The notes beneath the pieces were generated by a model. It did no database searches. It was given only the letters and a program-made list of their open reading frames with translations, and was not told the origin of the DNA. This document shows positions 45,483 to 57,042 of a stretch of 64,000 bases of DNA, piece by piece. Source of the DNA: Lineus longissimus (taxonomy: Eukaryota > Nemertea > Pilidiophora > Heteronemertea > Lineidae); assembly GCF_910592395.1 (NCBI RefSeq), contig NC_088318.1, forward strand, positions 124,001 to 188,000, in the 5' to 3' direction. Positions within the stretch are counted from its first letter, which is position 1; every line of letters begins with the position of its first letter. The position numbers and the translations under genes are program-made.

Positions 45483-45558
45483 TGACGTCACACTATATCC
45501 GTGATGTGATTCGTCGTGACGTCACTGCATTTATCAAGAGTGTAACGTTTTGACGTCA
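45483..45558. promoter_or_regulatory. Three CRE palindromes (TGACGTCA) upstream of TSSK
   Basis: Perfect TGACGTCA sites lie at 45483-45490, 45517-45524 and 45551-45558, exactly 34 bases apart. They are 141 to 216 bases upstream of the TSSK start codon. CREB/CREM/ATF factors bind this palindrome, and CREM drives post-meiotic sperm genes in mammals. Function here is inferred. Confidence 0.6.
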
Positions 45559-46879
45559 GATGGCAGTAGTTGCTGCGACATCGTCGCATGACTCGTGGAA
45601 CATCTAATTGGAGATTATTGTACGGTCAGTTAACTTGGGTGACCATGGAAAGTTACTTTCTAGATGGTGGCGATGAAATTGTCCTGGTTGTACAGCGCCG
45701 CAGAGAACGACCTCCGTAGGCGTAGTGTTGTCTCGTGAAACGCATGTATGCATAGTAAAGCTATTTGCCCGAGGTCACAGACCAAATAAACCAAGCACTC
45801 GAAGTACCGTTTGCCGGTCGCTGTGATATTTCGAGACGCGGGAAATCTTGTAGCAGACGACATATCATGAACAGCATGATTTGTTTGATGTAACAGGTAC
45901 CATTGCACTAAATGACTATACAATGTGTTTATGTGGCCTGGTTAGTTGATTGATAAATGTGCCAAGCAAATTAGCCAGCACGATTAGAAATAATAACTGC
46001 ACATATATAGAAAGCTGACTTCCGTAAGTGGAGGTCACATGATAGGAGTCATGTGATTTTGATATTCCTCACATTTCGCACCCCGCCCCCTTAGGCCAAG
46101 AGTCCAGTGAAGAGTCGAGGTGAAGTTTGACCCCAAGGATTCCCCGGGAAAGCCCTAGTTTGACACAGAGACCTAGAACTAATGATACGGCGTTGCCATG
46201 GAAGAGGAGGCGAACATTATTCAAGGTTTGTCGAGCATATCTTGTCATTTTCATTTCATTATATATATGTCTGTCTGTATACATAGTGTAGAGTTTAACG
46301 CTATGTTAGTGTGTTATGCCCTCATGGCCACGTGGAGCTAGTAGTCATCAGCTGATTGCAGCATGGTCACCTGATTGTCACATCTCGTGGCTCTGGGCCG
46401 AGGTAACTCTTGGCGGCTTTACAAGTCCCTTGGCCACATACTAAGAGTCTCTTATCTCAAGCTGATTTGTTGGTTCATTTCCACGACAACCGAATACCCT
46501 GTGCCCAGTCTCTTATTTCATGCATAGTGTGCTGTCTTTAGGATGGGGATAAACTGATCTTCCTAGAGCTCTGTGCATGGCCTACACTGTGTCTAACTGG
46601 TTTACCCAACCCAGGACTTATCACCCCATTTTCCATATCCGTCATCGATGTGATAAGGAGTGACCTTCAAATTCTTGTATCAATATAACCTCTATTCAAA
46701 GAAGTGGTGTTGTGGTATCACCAGTGGCCACTGGTAGTCAAGAAGTTGACATTAGAACGTGTGTAATAGAGCACCCCTTGTGGCCTGATTGAGGGAGATC
46801 CTGATTATGCATTTAAAATTAAATTGATAGATATTTCACCAAAGAGAGTCCTTGCACAGGGTTTCCCTCAGGTAAAAAT

Positions 46880-47130
46880 TTCTGAGTCCCAATATTTTTT
46901 TCACTTGTTTTTTTCTGTTCAAAATGAAGAAACATCATCAGTCCAAAAAAATTTTGACTTTGAAATTTTTCCAAATTTTGTTGAACTTATGAAAAAATTC
47001 AAATCTTAAGGATGAAAAAATGTCGAAGTCCAAATATTTTGTTAACTTGTTTTTTTTCTGCTCAGAATGAAGAAACATCATTAACCCAAAAAAAGTTTTG
47101 GCTTTGAAAATTTTTCAGAATTTTGAACTT
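46880..47130. repeat. Diverged tandem duplication, two copies
   Basis: Two T/A-rich blocks share AATGAAGAAACATCAT followed by CCAAAAAAA and a TTGAAATTTTTC-like segment, about 145 bases apart. Confidence 0.5.
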
Positions 47131-47190
47131 TTGAGCTTTGAACTCAAACAATTTTAGCGGGAAAATCTAATCATGCATTTTTGCCCCGGA

Positions 47191-47258
47191 TTTTCAACTT
47201 CACTAACGCGACCATTCAACCTCGGCCCCATGAGTGGTTGTGTTGTTCCGCTGTATTT
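47191..47258 (+). repeat. Dispersed repeat shared with 53486-53580
   Basis: TTTTCAACTTCACTAACGCG, ACCATTCAACCTCGG and CCCCATGAGTGG are shared with the second copy, which has an extra internal segment of about 17 bases. Confidence 0.7.
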
Positions 47259-49867
47259 GGGGATTGGCCATCAGCAAAAAGTGTGTCACTTTCCCGGAAA
47301 GTGTCCTCATTAACACTGATTGGGCTAGTTGTGCTCTAAATTTGGCCAATTAATTTCTTGGTGTCAGATGATGTAAATGTGAAATGAGGCTTGAATAATT
47401 GACCTAAACCGGTGTCCGAGTGAGCGAGTGGCCTTGGAATAAGGTGTGTGGCTATAGAAACAAAAGGCAGGAGCATGGCTATAGAAAAGGATGGCCTTGG
47501 GTTTGAGATATCTTGTTGAGCTCATCGCACAGATTAGTTTCTATAACAATGCCTCTAATGCATCAGAGAACAATGGGTTAGGACTATTTCTGCTGGGCCA
47601 TAATTTCTTTCACACCAGTCTGGCCAAGAGATAATTCAGTTCCTTGGAGAGTTTCTATGTGGCAGCACATAGGCCTACTTCCTCATTCAGCAGCGGTTGT
47701 TTTCCTCAATGCCTTAATATTGACTGCAGGTCCAATGTCATCATTGGTATGAGATGTATATTTGGGATGATTTTGGATATGGTGGAATAATATGTTACTA
47801 GCATTGTACCCGTGGCGCAGGCAGGTTCAAATGGGCTATACCTTGAATAGATTGAATTGCAATGAAAATATAATGCAATATCAAAGGAGCAATATCGAAG
47901 AGACAAATTAAACCAACCATTTGTCCACAGACTCGGACCCTGTGGCGTGCTGTATGCGTGCATATAAAAGTAAATCAATTGGTCCGAATGAGATGATGAG
48001 GCAATGTGAATATACCTCGTTCCTTAGTCAGCAATATGCCCCTTTTTATACGGAGATGAAGGAGAACCCAGATAGGCCTTCACATGTCGGCCTCCAAATG
48101 GCTCGGACCAATTGCACTATCACTACTAAAACTTTAAAATGCGTGCTCCTCCTACATGTAGCATGATCTCGGGCAAGGCACTTAGTCGACAGGCAAGCTA
48201 GAAGTTCAGCACCGTGAGCAGCTCCTTGATAAGGCCATGCCAAGTTCAGAGTGCCTCTTCAGATACATCAAGTTTTGAAAGCTGTGGTGAGCACATAAAC
48301 ATACCATTGTAACCTTAATTTGAAAATCCCTTCATAATCAAAGGCTAGCTCTGGCTAATACAGTACCAATATACGATAGACCATCAATTTGACCCCAGCT
48401 TACTGCGGGAAAACCCAAGTCCAGCAACCAAAAGTATCAAAATACAGTTTTGTTTACATTTGAACTGCACACATGCGTTTGTTTACAATTTCTTTCCCGC
48501 GAAATCTCGAAGATCAGGTGACCTACAATCGTGGATTGAAAATAACATTAACCTTGGTTCAGCAGGTCAACACGTGTACAGGCTGTTCCAATCATCCCCC
48601 TACAGCCAGCCGTTCAACAGGTAGTGTTAGTCACCCCACAGGGAGTGCAGGTGATTCATTAATCCTCTGCATAACTGAACAGCAATGGCTTGGCTTCCGT
48701 GAGTGATAAGGAGAATTGACCGTGTCCGATTAAAAATCCCTCATTACTGCTCCGCTGAAGTAAATTTCCGAAAATAAACATGACGTTGCATCAGGATAAC
48801 ATATCACCTGCAAACGTGCAAAATTTCGAGACGAAACACGACCCCCAAATGGCACTTTAGCGAGCCGCCTTATAGTATTATGATATAGATAACTGCACAG
48901 TGGGCAAGTGACCTTCATCAAAGTCATTATGAACAATAAAGCTTGTTTTCTCTACAATATCTCAATAATATGTCATCTGACATCAATTAATAAGGTATCC
49001 TGGACTTGGTGAAATAATCGGTTTTATTTCTCATATCCTGGATTTTTGTAAAACAATATAAGCGGGCCTAGTATTAGGTCATGAATTGTTTAGACAATAC
49101 CTTACCAATTGGTTTATGTGTGCCTAAATCATAGGCCCTAATTATAGTATTCCCTTTGTTTTGGTGTTTACTGTAAATCAGAAGTGTGATTTATTGGCTG
49201 AAATGATTGAAAGAGTCGTTGACTTGTGCAATCCTATAGGCCTATCTGTTATTTGATTAAGAGAGGATAAGACCTATATACCCTGTTCAGGAAGTAGATA
49301 TCAGACATTTAATCCTTACACTGTGGGCTCAGTACCCAACATTAGCACATGCTTGTGACCTAGGGCAAGTCACTTTATTGCTTCAGTGGCTTCTCGATGC
49401 ACATGGCCTACTTATCAGTTGCATGAACATGGAGTGTAAGTTCCAGCCATGAATCAGTACTGATATCAACTCAGGTGAGCACATTGAACCCTGACCATTT
49501 TTGAACTTTTGGTTGCCTGAGGCAGGTTTGCAAAAACAAAGAATGAAATATATCAGATCGTAAAATAATGCCGTTTAATACTAACACTTCTGTTTACAAT
49601 CCATAATAAGGTAGGCCTAGCACCAATCTGGGTCCAGTTAATTGCTGTAATTAATATATGGAGAACTAGGCCTCACAGGTCTGCTGACTTCCGGGTTCTC
49701 TTCCTCACACCCCTCACCCCAGGGTAATGGACTCATCAACCTTGCATCGTTTGTTGTCAATAAAAGTGTAATTTAGAAAGACCTGATCAACAGGAAGACA
49801 ATGCTGCAGTACTTCTTGATAAAAGATCTCAGTTTAGCTCCTTGGTAAGATAAGTGTTGACTGCATC

Positions 49868-50051
49868 ATGCCGACGAGCTTTGGCGATGGCATTGGTTAC
49901 GCAGGAGGTGCCTTCATGCCGTCCTATTCGTATCCAGGAGTCGAGACTAACGGAGATGCAGGCCATCACGTTCTGAGACGTTACTGGAAGTGTGAACATC
50001 AGCCTTACATGTATGATATCAACACAAACATGCAGTCATCAGTTGATTCGG
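49868..50051 (+). CDS. HNF4: HNF4 nuclear receptor, alternative first exon A
   Basis: The frame runs 61 codons from ATG to a GTATGC donor in phase 1, exactly the phase required by the DNA-binding-domain exon at 61019. The encoded N-terminus is Gly/Tyr/Ser-rich and then His/Cys-containing, consistent with a variable AF-1 region. No other downstream partner is apparent. Assignment to HNF4 rests on strand, phase and lack of an alternative; it is the longest of three candidate first exons. Confidence 0.5.
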
Positions 50052-51044
50052 GTATGCATCCTTTCACAAATTTTCAAAAATCTACAATTTGCTTTTCAGA
50101 TAATTTTTGGATACTTGTCTCCAGGGGTTAATTTATCCATGTTTTAGTTCCTTTTTCAGCCAAACAATTGAAATCCAAGCTTTGAAATCCACCATATAGC
50201 TCCCCCTGATTATATCTCGTCTCTTTCATTTCCAGCAGGCCCACCTTTTCAATAAGCTATGTGTTGTGTAACTGTATTGATGACCTGTTTCACAGTGATT
50301 TGGTCAATATACCGATATGCTTTCTCGAGCAGGGAGGAGAGCATTAGTGACAGTTCAGGTGGTGTGGAATGACTTGCAGTCTGCAACGGTTGGTTTGTGA
50401 GGATACAATACAACTAGCATCTTCTAATACAACTACTGTTAACCCTTGAATTTTACATGAGCGTTTATTTTCAGGAATGCACCGTCAAATGCAAACATAA
50501 AAAGCACAATTATTTCATCAGTAATCCATCAAAACCATTAAATGTTGCCATCCCAAACACAGTATTTATTTGCATTTAAAATGAGTAAATTTGTCATCTT
50601 TTAGGTTCGCTTACAGTACTAGGATGTTTGTGTACACTTTCAGAAACATCTCAGTGCTGCCCTCTTCAGTGGAACTGTATTGATGACATATTTCAGTGTG
50701 ATTTGGAGTGATTTAGTGGAACATGAGGTGTCTCACTTCACGCTTGAAGCGGCGGGTCCACGAGCGAGAAAAACACTGCATTTCTCATCAAAGTTTCTGA
50801 TGTGTTCCAATGTCAAAGATATTCATATTCATATAGGGGGTGCATATCTGGTGCCACCCCCCCCCCCCCCTCCCCAAGTCTTAGCGCCTAGCTTGTACTA
50901 GGTATAGTTTTATCACTGATTCAAATCCGATTCAATAGAGTGTTTATTCCCACCTGGCCTCCCAGTTCTCTTCATGGCTTCATTGAGATGAAGGTGAGTT
51001 GTCTCTAAATGTCTTCTTCTACAATCTCTTGCATTGTTTAGACG

Positions 51045-51266
51045 GTTGGCTTCTCCTGAGGAGTTCTCCATTGAATTAGGCTTCTCCTGGGGAGTTCTCC
51101 ATTGAATTAGGCTTCTCCTGGGGAGTTCTCCATTGAATTAGGCTTCTCCTGGGGAGTTCTCCATTGAATTAGGCTTCTCCTGGGGAGTTCTCCATTGAAT
51201 TAGGCTTCTCCTGGGGAGTTCTCCATTGAATTAGGCTTCTCCTGGGGAGTTCTCCATTGAATTAGG
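51045..51266. repeat. 31-bp tandem repeat, seven copies
   Basis: GGCTTCTCCTGGGGAGTTCT with CCATTGAATTA recurs at 31-base spacing, the first copy with one substitution. Confidence 0.95.
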
Positions 51267-52043
51267 TAACTTATCAGAAGTGGTCTAGTACTGGTGTAGT
51301 AGGAGTTTTTGTCTCGGTACCAGTACAGTCATTCTATTTTGAACGCAATAACCATTTGAGCATGTTTTAGTCAGAAACAAGTTATGAAATAAGACATTAG
51401 TGTTGCAGATGTGTTTGATGGGACCAATAGGATAAGTGAAGTAAAGCTTTTGAACTCACTAAAGGTGATTGGATAGTGGCTGCTGATTGGTTAATCATGT
51501 TGTCATGGTTTACAGGTCGCAGCGACAGATGTCACTCGTTGCGGAGCGCATCATAAGAACAGGAGTCCTCTCAAAAGTTATCCGTCGATTCAATCATAAG
51601 TTGTAATCATCATTATATTGTTGTAACTATACGTTTTGTCATCATTCATAAGAATACCGGATCATTCAAGTTTTTTTTTGTACGTTATGTAAGTGGCGTC
51701 AGTTATTGTCAATTGGCTGATTCCTGTCGTAGCTCACATGTTTCCTCCTGACCCAGTCATAATCTAGGTGAAGGACCCCAATGACCCAATACCCTATTGC
51801 TCAGTTTTATTCACTAATTTTCAATAACCAATAAACGATGATACTCTAGTCTCACCGATCTAAGACCACGTGACTAATTACTTCAAAATCGAAACAAAGG
51901 CCAAGCCAGAACATACATCACAACCATTGGAGTTCTTGGTGGACCGAACCATTCTTTGTTTATTCAAATTAGACCTCTCCTAATAATAAAAGTTGCAGTC
52001 GTCTTTTTTCCAAATTTTCTTCTTTGAGTAGGAAACCTTTGAT

Positions 52044-52697
52044 TTCGTTCCCAGTGACAGCCGTCTGAAGGTTGCTACCCATATCCAGTGGTTCCCAGTG
52101 ACAGCTGTCTAAAGGTTGCTGCCCATATCATGGTTCCCAGTGACAGCCGTCTGAAGGTTGCTGCCCATATCATGGTTCCCAGTGACAGCCGTCTGAAGGT
52201 TGCTACCCATATCATGGTTCCCAATGACAGCCGTCTGAAGGTTGCTACCCATATCCAGTGGTTCCCAGTGACAGCCATCTAAAGGTTGCTACCCATATCA
52301 TGGTTCCCAGTGACAGCTGTCTGAAGGTTGCTGCCCATATCCAGTGGTTCCCAGTGACAGCTGTCTAAAGGTTGCTGCCCATATCATGGTTCCCAGTGAC
52401 AGCCGTGTGAAGGTTGCTACCCATATCATGAATTCCCAATGACAGCCGTCTGAAGGTCGCTACCCATATCCAGTGGTTCCCAGTGACAGCCATCTAAAGG
52501 TTGCTACCCATATCATGGTTCCCAATGACAGCCGTCTGAAGGTTGCTACCCATATCATGGTTCCCAATGACAGCCGTCCGAAGGTTGCTACCCATATCCA
52601 GTGGTTCCCAGTGACAGTCGTCTGAAGGTTGCTACCCATATCATGGTTCCCAATGACAGCCGTCTGAAGGTTGCTACCCATATCCAGTGGTTCCCAG
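52044..52697. repeat. 42-44-bp tandem repeat, about fifteen copies
   Basis: The unit has GTTCCCAGTGACAGCCGTCT then GAAGGTTGCTACCCATATC. Two end types (CATGG and CCAGTGG) alternate, changing unit length by 2-4 bases. Confidence 0.93.
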
Positions 52698-53485
52698 TTC
52701 ATGTAACATGTTCCAAGTAGGACATGTTATTTTTGGTTCAGGTCAGCCGCTGTGTCACCTTCACTTCCAGGATGCGGCGATCTGGACCACTGGCATAGAA
52801 TCACCGTAATATTCACCATAATTGGTCAAATCAGAAATAATGAGCCTGTTTTTATGCAGGACCTAAATTTGTTTTATTTAAGCAGCAGCGTAATGCCATA
52901 TATATGGAAGTGATTGGTTCAACTGAACTGTCATTCACACAGAAAATGGAGAAATCTTCTTTTCATACTAGCTAAGGTTATTGTAAACTGCCTAATTGTT
53001 GTGCCTCTGTATGTATACGATTCGTGAAAATTCCGAAAAAATATTTGAATTTTCTCAACTTTCCCAAGTGTATGAGTGGTAACAGGGAGAGTTTACAATA
53101 TTGAAGAATGTTTCATGCCTGGTGTGGTCTTGGCGTCAGTGACTTATTAGAAAAACGTACAAATGATGGTTTTTATCGGCGATTAATTATCGTAAATAGG
53201 ATATATTTTCCTCCTCTATCACCCCAGAGGTCAGATTTTTGAGAGTCGGTTAATGAAAACTTGTTAGGTATGCCTTGATCATCACACAGCAAATAATGGG
53301 ATTGTTGATGAGTTCAGCTGCACTGGAAACATTCTGGAGACTGAATATTCCAGAATCCTTACAAACAACCACCAAGTTTGAAAGCGCAGGTGGGTAAGGA
53401 TTCATTTACAGAACAATGCTACGAGTGGATAACATGTTCTCTTCTCTCTCTCTCTCGATGAATCTGCAACTGCGTTTTGTCCCCC

Positions 53486-53580
53486 GATTTTCAACTTCAC
53501 TAACGCGACCACCCCGGTAACGCGACCATTCAACCTCGGTCCCATGAGTGGTCGTGTTACGGGGGTTCCACTGTATCTTG
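53486..53580 (+). repeat. Dispersed repeat shared with 47191-47258
   Basis: It carries the same ACTTCACTAACGCGACC and CAACCTCGG blocks, with an extra CACCCCGGTAACGCGAC segment and a longer right end (GGGGGTTCCACTGTAT). Confidence 0.7.
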
Positions 53581-56265
53581 GTTGCATTTTCAGTCACTTT
53601 TCTGCAGTCTTGCTTCAGGTTTTGCCGGCTGTCCCTCCTGTGCACGCCCGGGCACATCGACAACACTGGCTTGATTCCGTCAGGTTCGTCATCACCAAAA
53701 CATCGTTGAGTGTCGTCCTTAATCCCACGGGTGTCAGGGATGTGTAATCACAGGAAGATATCATTATTGACAGTAATAATTCCCCTTTAATTGTCCTGAT
53801 CCATTAAGTTAGCTTACAAGACAAAGAATTTACAAGGTGATAACAGAGCAGAATGACCTTGGTAATCTTGAAGCAGTATGAGAAAGTTGAGAACTCTTGG
53901 ATACTCAATATGAGAATGATGTCATTGGTCATGCCATATGACACTAACCTCTGCTGCAGCGGGCTAGAGGACTTGGTTAGCTTCCAGACAACATGTGTCA
54001 GTATTGGTAGGCTACGGGTCGCTGGAAGATCAATATGCTGGGAGTGGGAAGAGAGAAAATCTCAAAGAATGGGGAGTGTTTGTTTCTTGCTATCAAAGTA
54101 GATTTGTCAAGAAGATCAAGGGCCAATTTACAACTAATTGATTCATTATGTCCACAGTGTTAAAGCAAGTTATCTCTAATTAGCCTTATGTGTACAACAT
54201 TTAATCAAGCCAGTTATCTCTATATTAGCAATATGACTTTCAACGTTTAATCACAGGAGGTTTCAAACAATGTGATTGCGTTCTCTTCAGACGTGTTGTC
54301 ACAAATGAGCTGTTTTGGGGGAAATTGAACAAGATTACGTTGCTGTGTCAAGATGTCTGATTGAGTCTTTTCTATACGTAGACTCAGTTCATATTGTCTG
54401 TGGTGTTTATTTCGTTTAACTTTTTAAAGAAAACGGTGAGATCTGTTAAAACATCTTGCTACAGTTGTGGTCAGATTGGGTCAGTGGTGTTTACAGGTGA
54501 CCCACCGGTCCTCTCTCAGCCAAGTCAATCATTCGGCCACATAGTACATAACAAGAGGCTCTCCTCGTGTAATCATGTTGCCAATTGTTTCCTCACAGAA
54601 AATTGATTAATCTATTTAGCATTAGCTACATGTAGTATAACATAAGTCATTAAGTAGTGATGAAATAACAAACAAGCACTTAAGTTCTTGTTCAGTGATT
54701 GTTGGATTTTGACAAAGTGTGCCACTTTTAGATACTTCCTGACTTCAGGTTCGACCACACTCATCCTCTAGTGGCATTGCCTCCTCTGTCTGGAAGCCTG
54801 GTTGTTTGGAAGCTGAGCAATGTCAATACAATGAGGGTCAAGATGAGATTTGACATGTAAGAAGACATCAACTGTTGTATTTCCTATGTGAAATCACAAA
54901 ACATCAAAATGTCATTTCTTTCATGAAATAGACTATTATGTCTCCAGCAAGTCTGTGCAAACTGTGACTGGTAGGATTAGGGGGTTAGAACAGATTAGTT
55001 TTGGTATTTTTTTCACATTTAAAAGGGCTAATTTGCATATTTTTTGCATATTTTTGGTAAATTAATGCCGAATATTACATTCTTGCGCTAGCAACTGGTC
55101 TAACATATTTTGCCGATCCGGTCTTCGTAACAATGTGACCGAACGTGTTCAACGGCTGTCTCACCTTAATCATGCGCTACAAAACACCGCTCTTAAATTA
55201 TCATTCATTATCCTATATTCAAATGACATTATCACCTTGTTCTGGACTCTGTTGTGGAGAAAGTCTACCTTTTTGCATAAGATGACCCCCTGGACCATGA
55301 CTTACCCCTCAGCTGAGGACTCATGCCAATATTATCACTCTGATTACAGATTATTCCTAATCGCGGGATTAAATTGCTTTCATTTTGATTAAGTTTTACT
55401 GAAAAAGTTCCAAGTTGCAAGGGTTTACTCGTGATAGTCCACCCAAATCCGTTCAAAATCCCAAAGTGCAAATGGTCGTCTGAAATATTAAAAGAGTACT
55501 TCACTGGGCAAAAGGGAGAGTGTTTAACCAGTCTTGGACGGCTTGTCATTTTGAAGTCAATAGTGGGGGGGGGCTCTAAAACACTCTGAACAAGCACATT
55601 TAGAACACATCACTCCGTGAAACTTAGAGACTTCTCAAGGTGACATACAGTTCAAAGTGGCATAAAGTAAAAGAAATTTGATGGCAAATTCGTTTGTTAG
55701 CCAATAATTTGCATTTCTGATGTGCCATTAGGTACCTATATTTCCTTCCTAGCTTAAAAGGGGTTAAAAAGGTCAGGATGTCTTGAATTGTTGGCCATAT
55801 TTGCTGCCAGTCTTACACTTGCCTTACAGTATCATACATGTGTTGTCTAGATGTAATTGGGGCCATCTTTGATAATTTTATTGAACTTCTTAAATTGATA
55901 TGTTGAATCTTCACAAGTGTGTCCTTATTTGAATATTGTATTGTGCCAGTTAGTTGACTTATTACTGCGAGTATTAGAAACAGCTATTTGACAATTGAAG
56001 CTTCATATTAATGTTAAGCACACAAAACTCTGTGTGCAACGTTGGGTGATCTTACCTTATGTACGCCTAAAATTAAGAGTGACAATGGCTTGCCTAATGC
56101 CGTCACATGACCTCACTATCGGCCAATCAGAGCAGGCCAATCAATATGGAAGAGATAACAATTGCAAGTAGAATAAGTAAGAATAAATAGGTTTGAGATC
56201 AAAATCAATACTTACTGAAGAAATCAAGACATTGAAAAATACGGTAGCGTTTTTCATTTTCGACA

Positions 56266-56344
56266 ATGTCTGAACACCCGAATTTTCACGTTGCGAGCAG
56301 CCATGTGTATGCTTTAGATTATCGCAAGATGCAGTATTACACAG
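56266..56344 (+). CDS. HNF4: HNF4 nuclear receptor, alternative first exon B
   Basis: Twenty-six codons run from ATG to a strong GTATGT donor in phase 1. Joined to 61019 it gives MSEHPNF then a Tyr-rich stretch ending QYYT, then Asp-Ala-Ser and the DNA-binding domain. The Tyr-containing acidic/aromatic composition recalls AF-1 regions of vertebrate HNF4A P1 isoforms. Inferred from phase and position. Confidence 0.5.
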
Positions 56345-56936
56345 GTATGTTATTTCTTTTTCATGTTTGTAAATATTTGATTGGTTTGATTTGCGATATA
56401 GAAAGAGGTTAGATTGGACCTAACAAAGTCCTAGGGGCACTTTTAGAAGGAGTAAAGGTGACTGTGTTCCTCGAGTGCTTGAACAGTCTATCAGGGAGCA
56501 TCGTCCAAGTTGACAAATTCCATTTTTATTGACCTCAGAATTAATCATCGCATACTTCCTAGTTCAATTTTATCATTTTTGAATATTTTCCACTCTCGAA
56601 GGTTTAGACGTCCGGAGGACTGGTTTTTTTAATTAAACTCTGTTAAGTATTGCTCTTTGGTTTCTTGAACACATTGGCCATAAATATTAATTAGACAACT
56701 CCAGTTCATTGTTAGAATACTTCGCACTGAAAAACTTTTTCTAAATTGTTTGGCTAATTTGGGGACACATGACGTCCTCTTACATCATCAAAGGTGAACC
56801 ATGCAATTAAAAGGCCTGAATGCTTACTTAGGACTGCTTCAGTCCGAGTACAATTTGTAATTTTCTTGAAAATGAAGGTTTCAGGGGTATTGACTTTTCT
56901 TCTCAAACTTCTGTCTCTCTGGTTTTATTGTGTTGA

Positions 56937-57042
56937 AAATTTGAGGTTTCTGGAAACAGTTGAATTGTATGAGTTGAGGTTTCTGGAAACAGTTGGATTG
57001 TATGAGTTGAGGTTTCTGGAAACAGTTGGATTGTATGAGTTC
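56937..57042. repeat. 33-bp tandem repeat, three copies
   Basis: GAGGTTTCTGGAAACAGTTG followed by GATTGTATGAGTT recurs three times with one substitution. Confidence 0.93.

Larger units (their letters stand above)
45559..49867. other. Intergenic between the divergent TSSK and HNF4 genes
   Basis: TSSK and HNF4 point away from each other. No other exon was supported. The interval includes a diverged tandem duplication near 46880-47130, a dispersed repeat at 47191-47258 and a SINE-like motif near 49362-49400. Confidence 0.4.
50052..56265 (+). other. HNF4 long intron (exon A to exon B)
   Basis: Apart from the listed minisatellites and a dispersed repeat, no exon is supported. A cytosine run occurs near 50857-50870. 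Confidence 0.4.
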
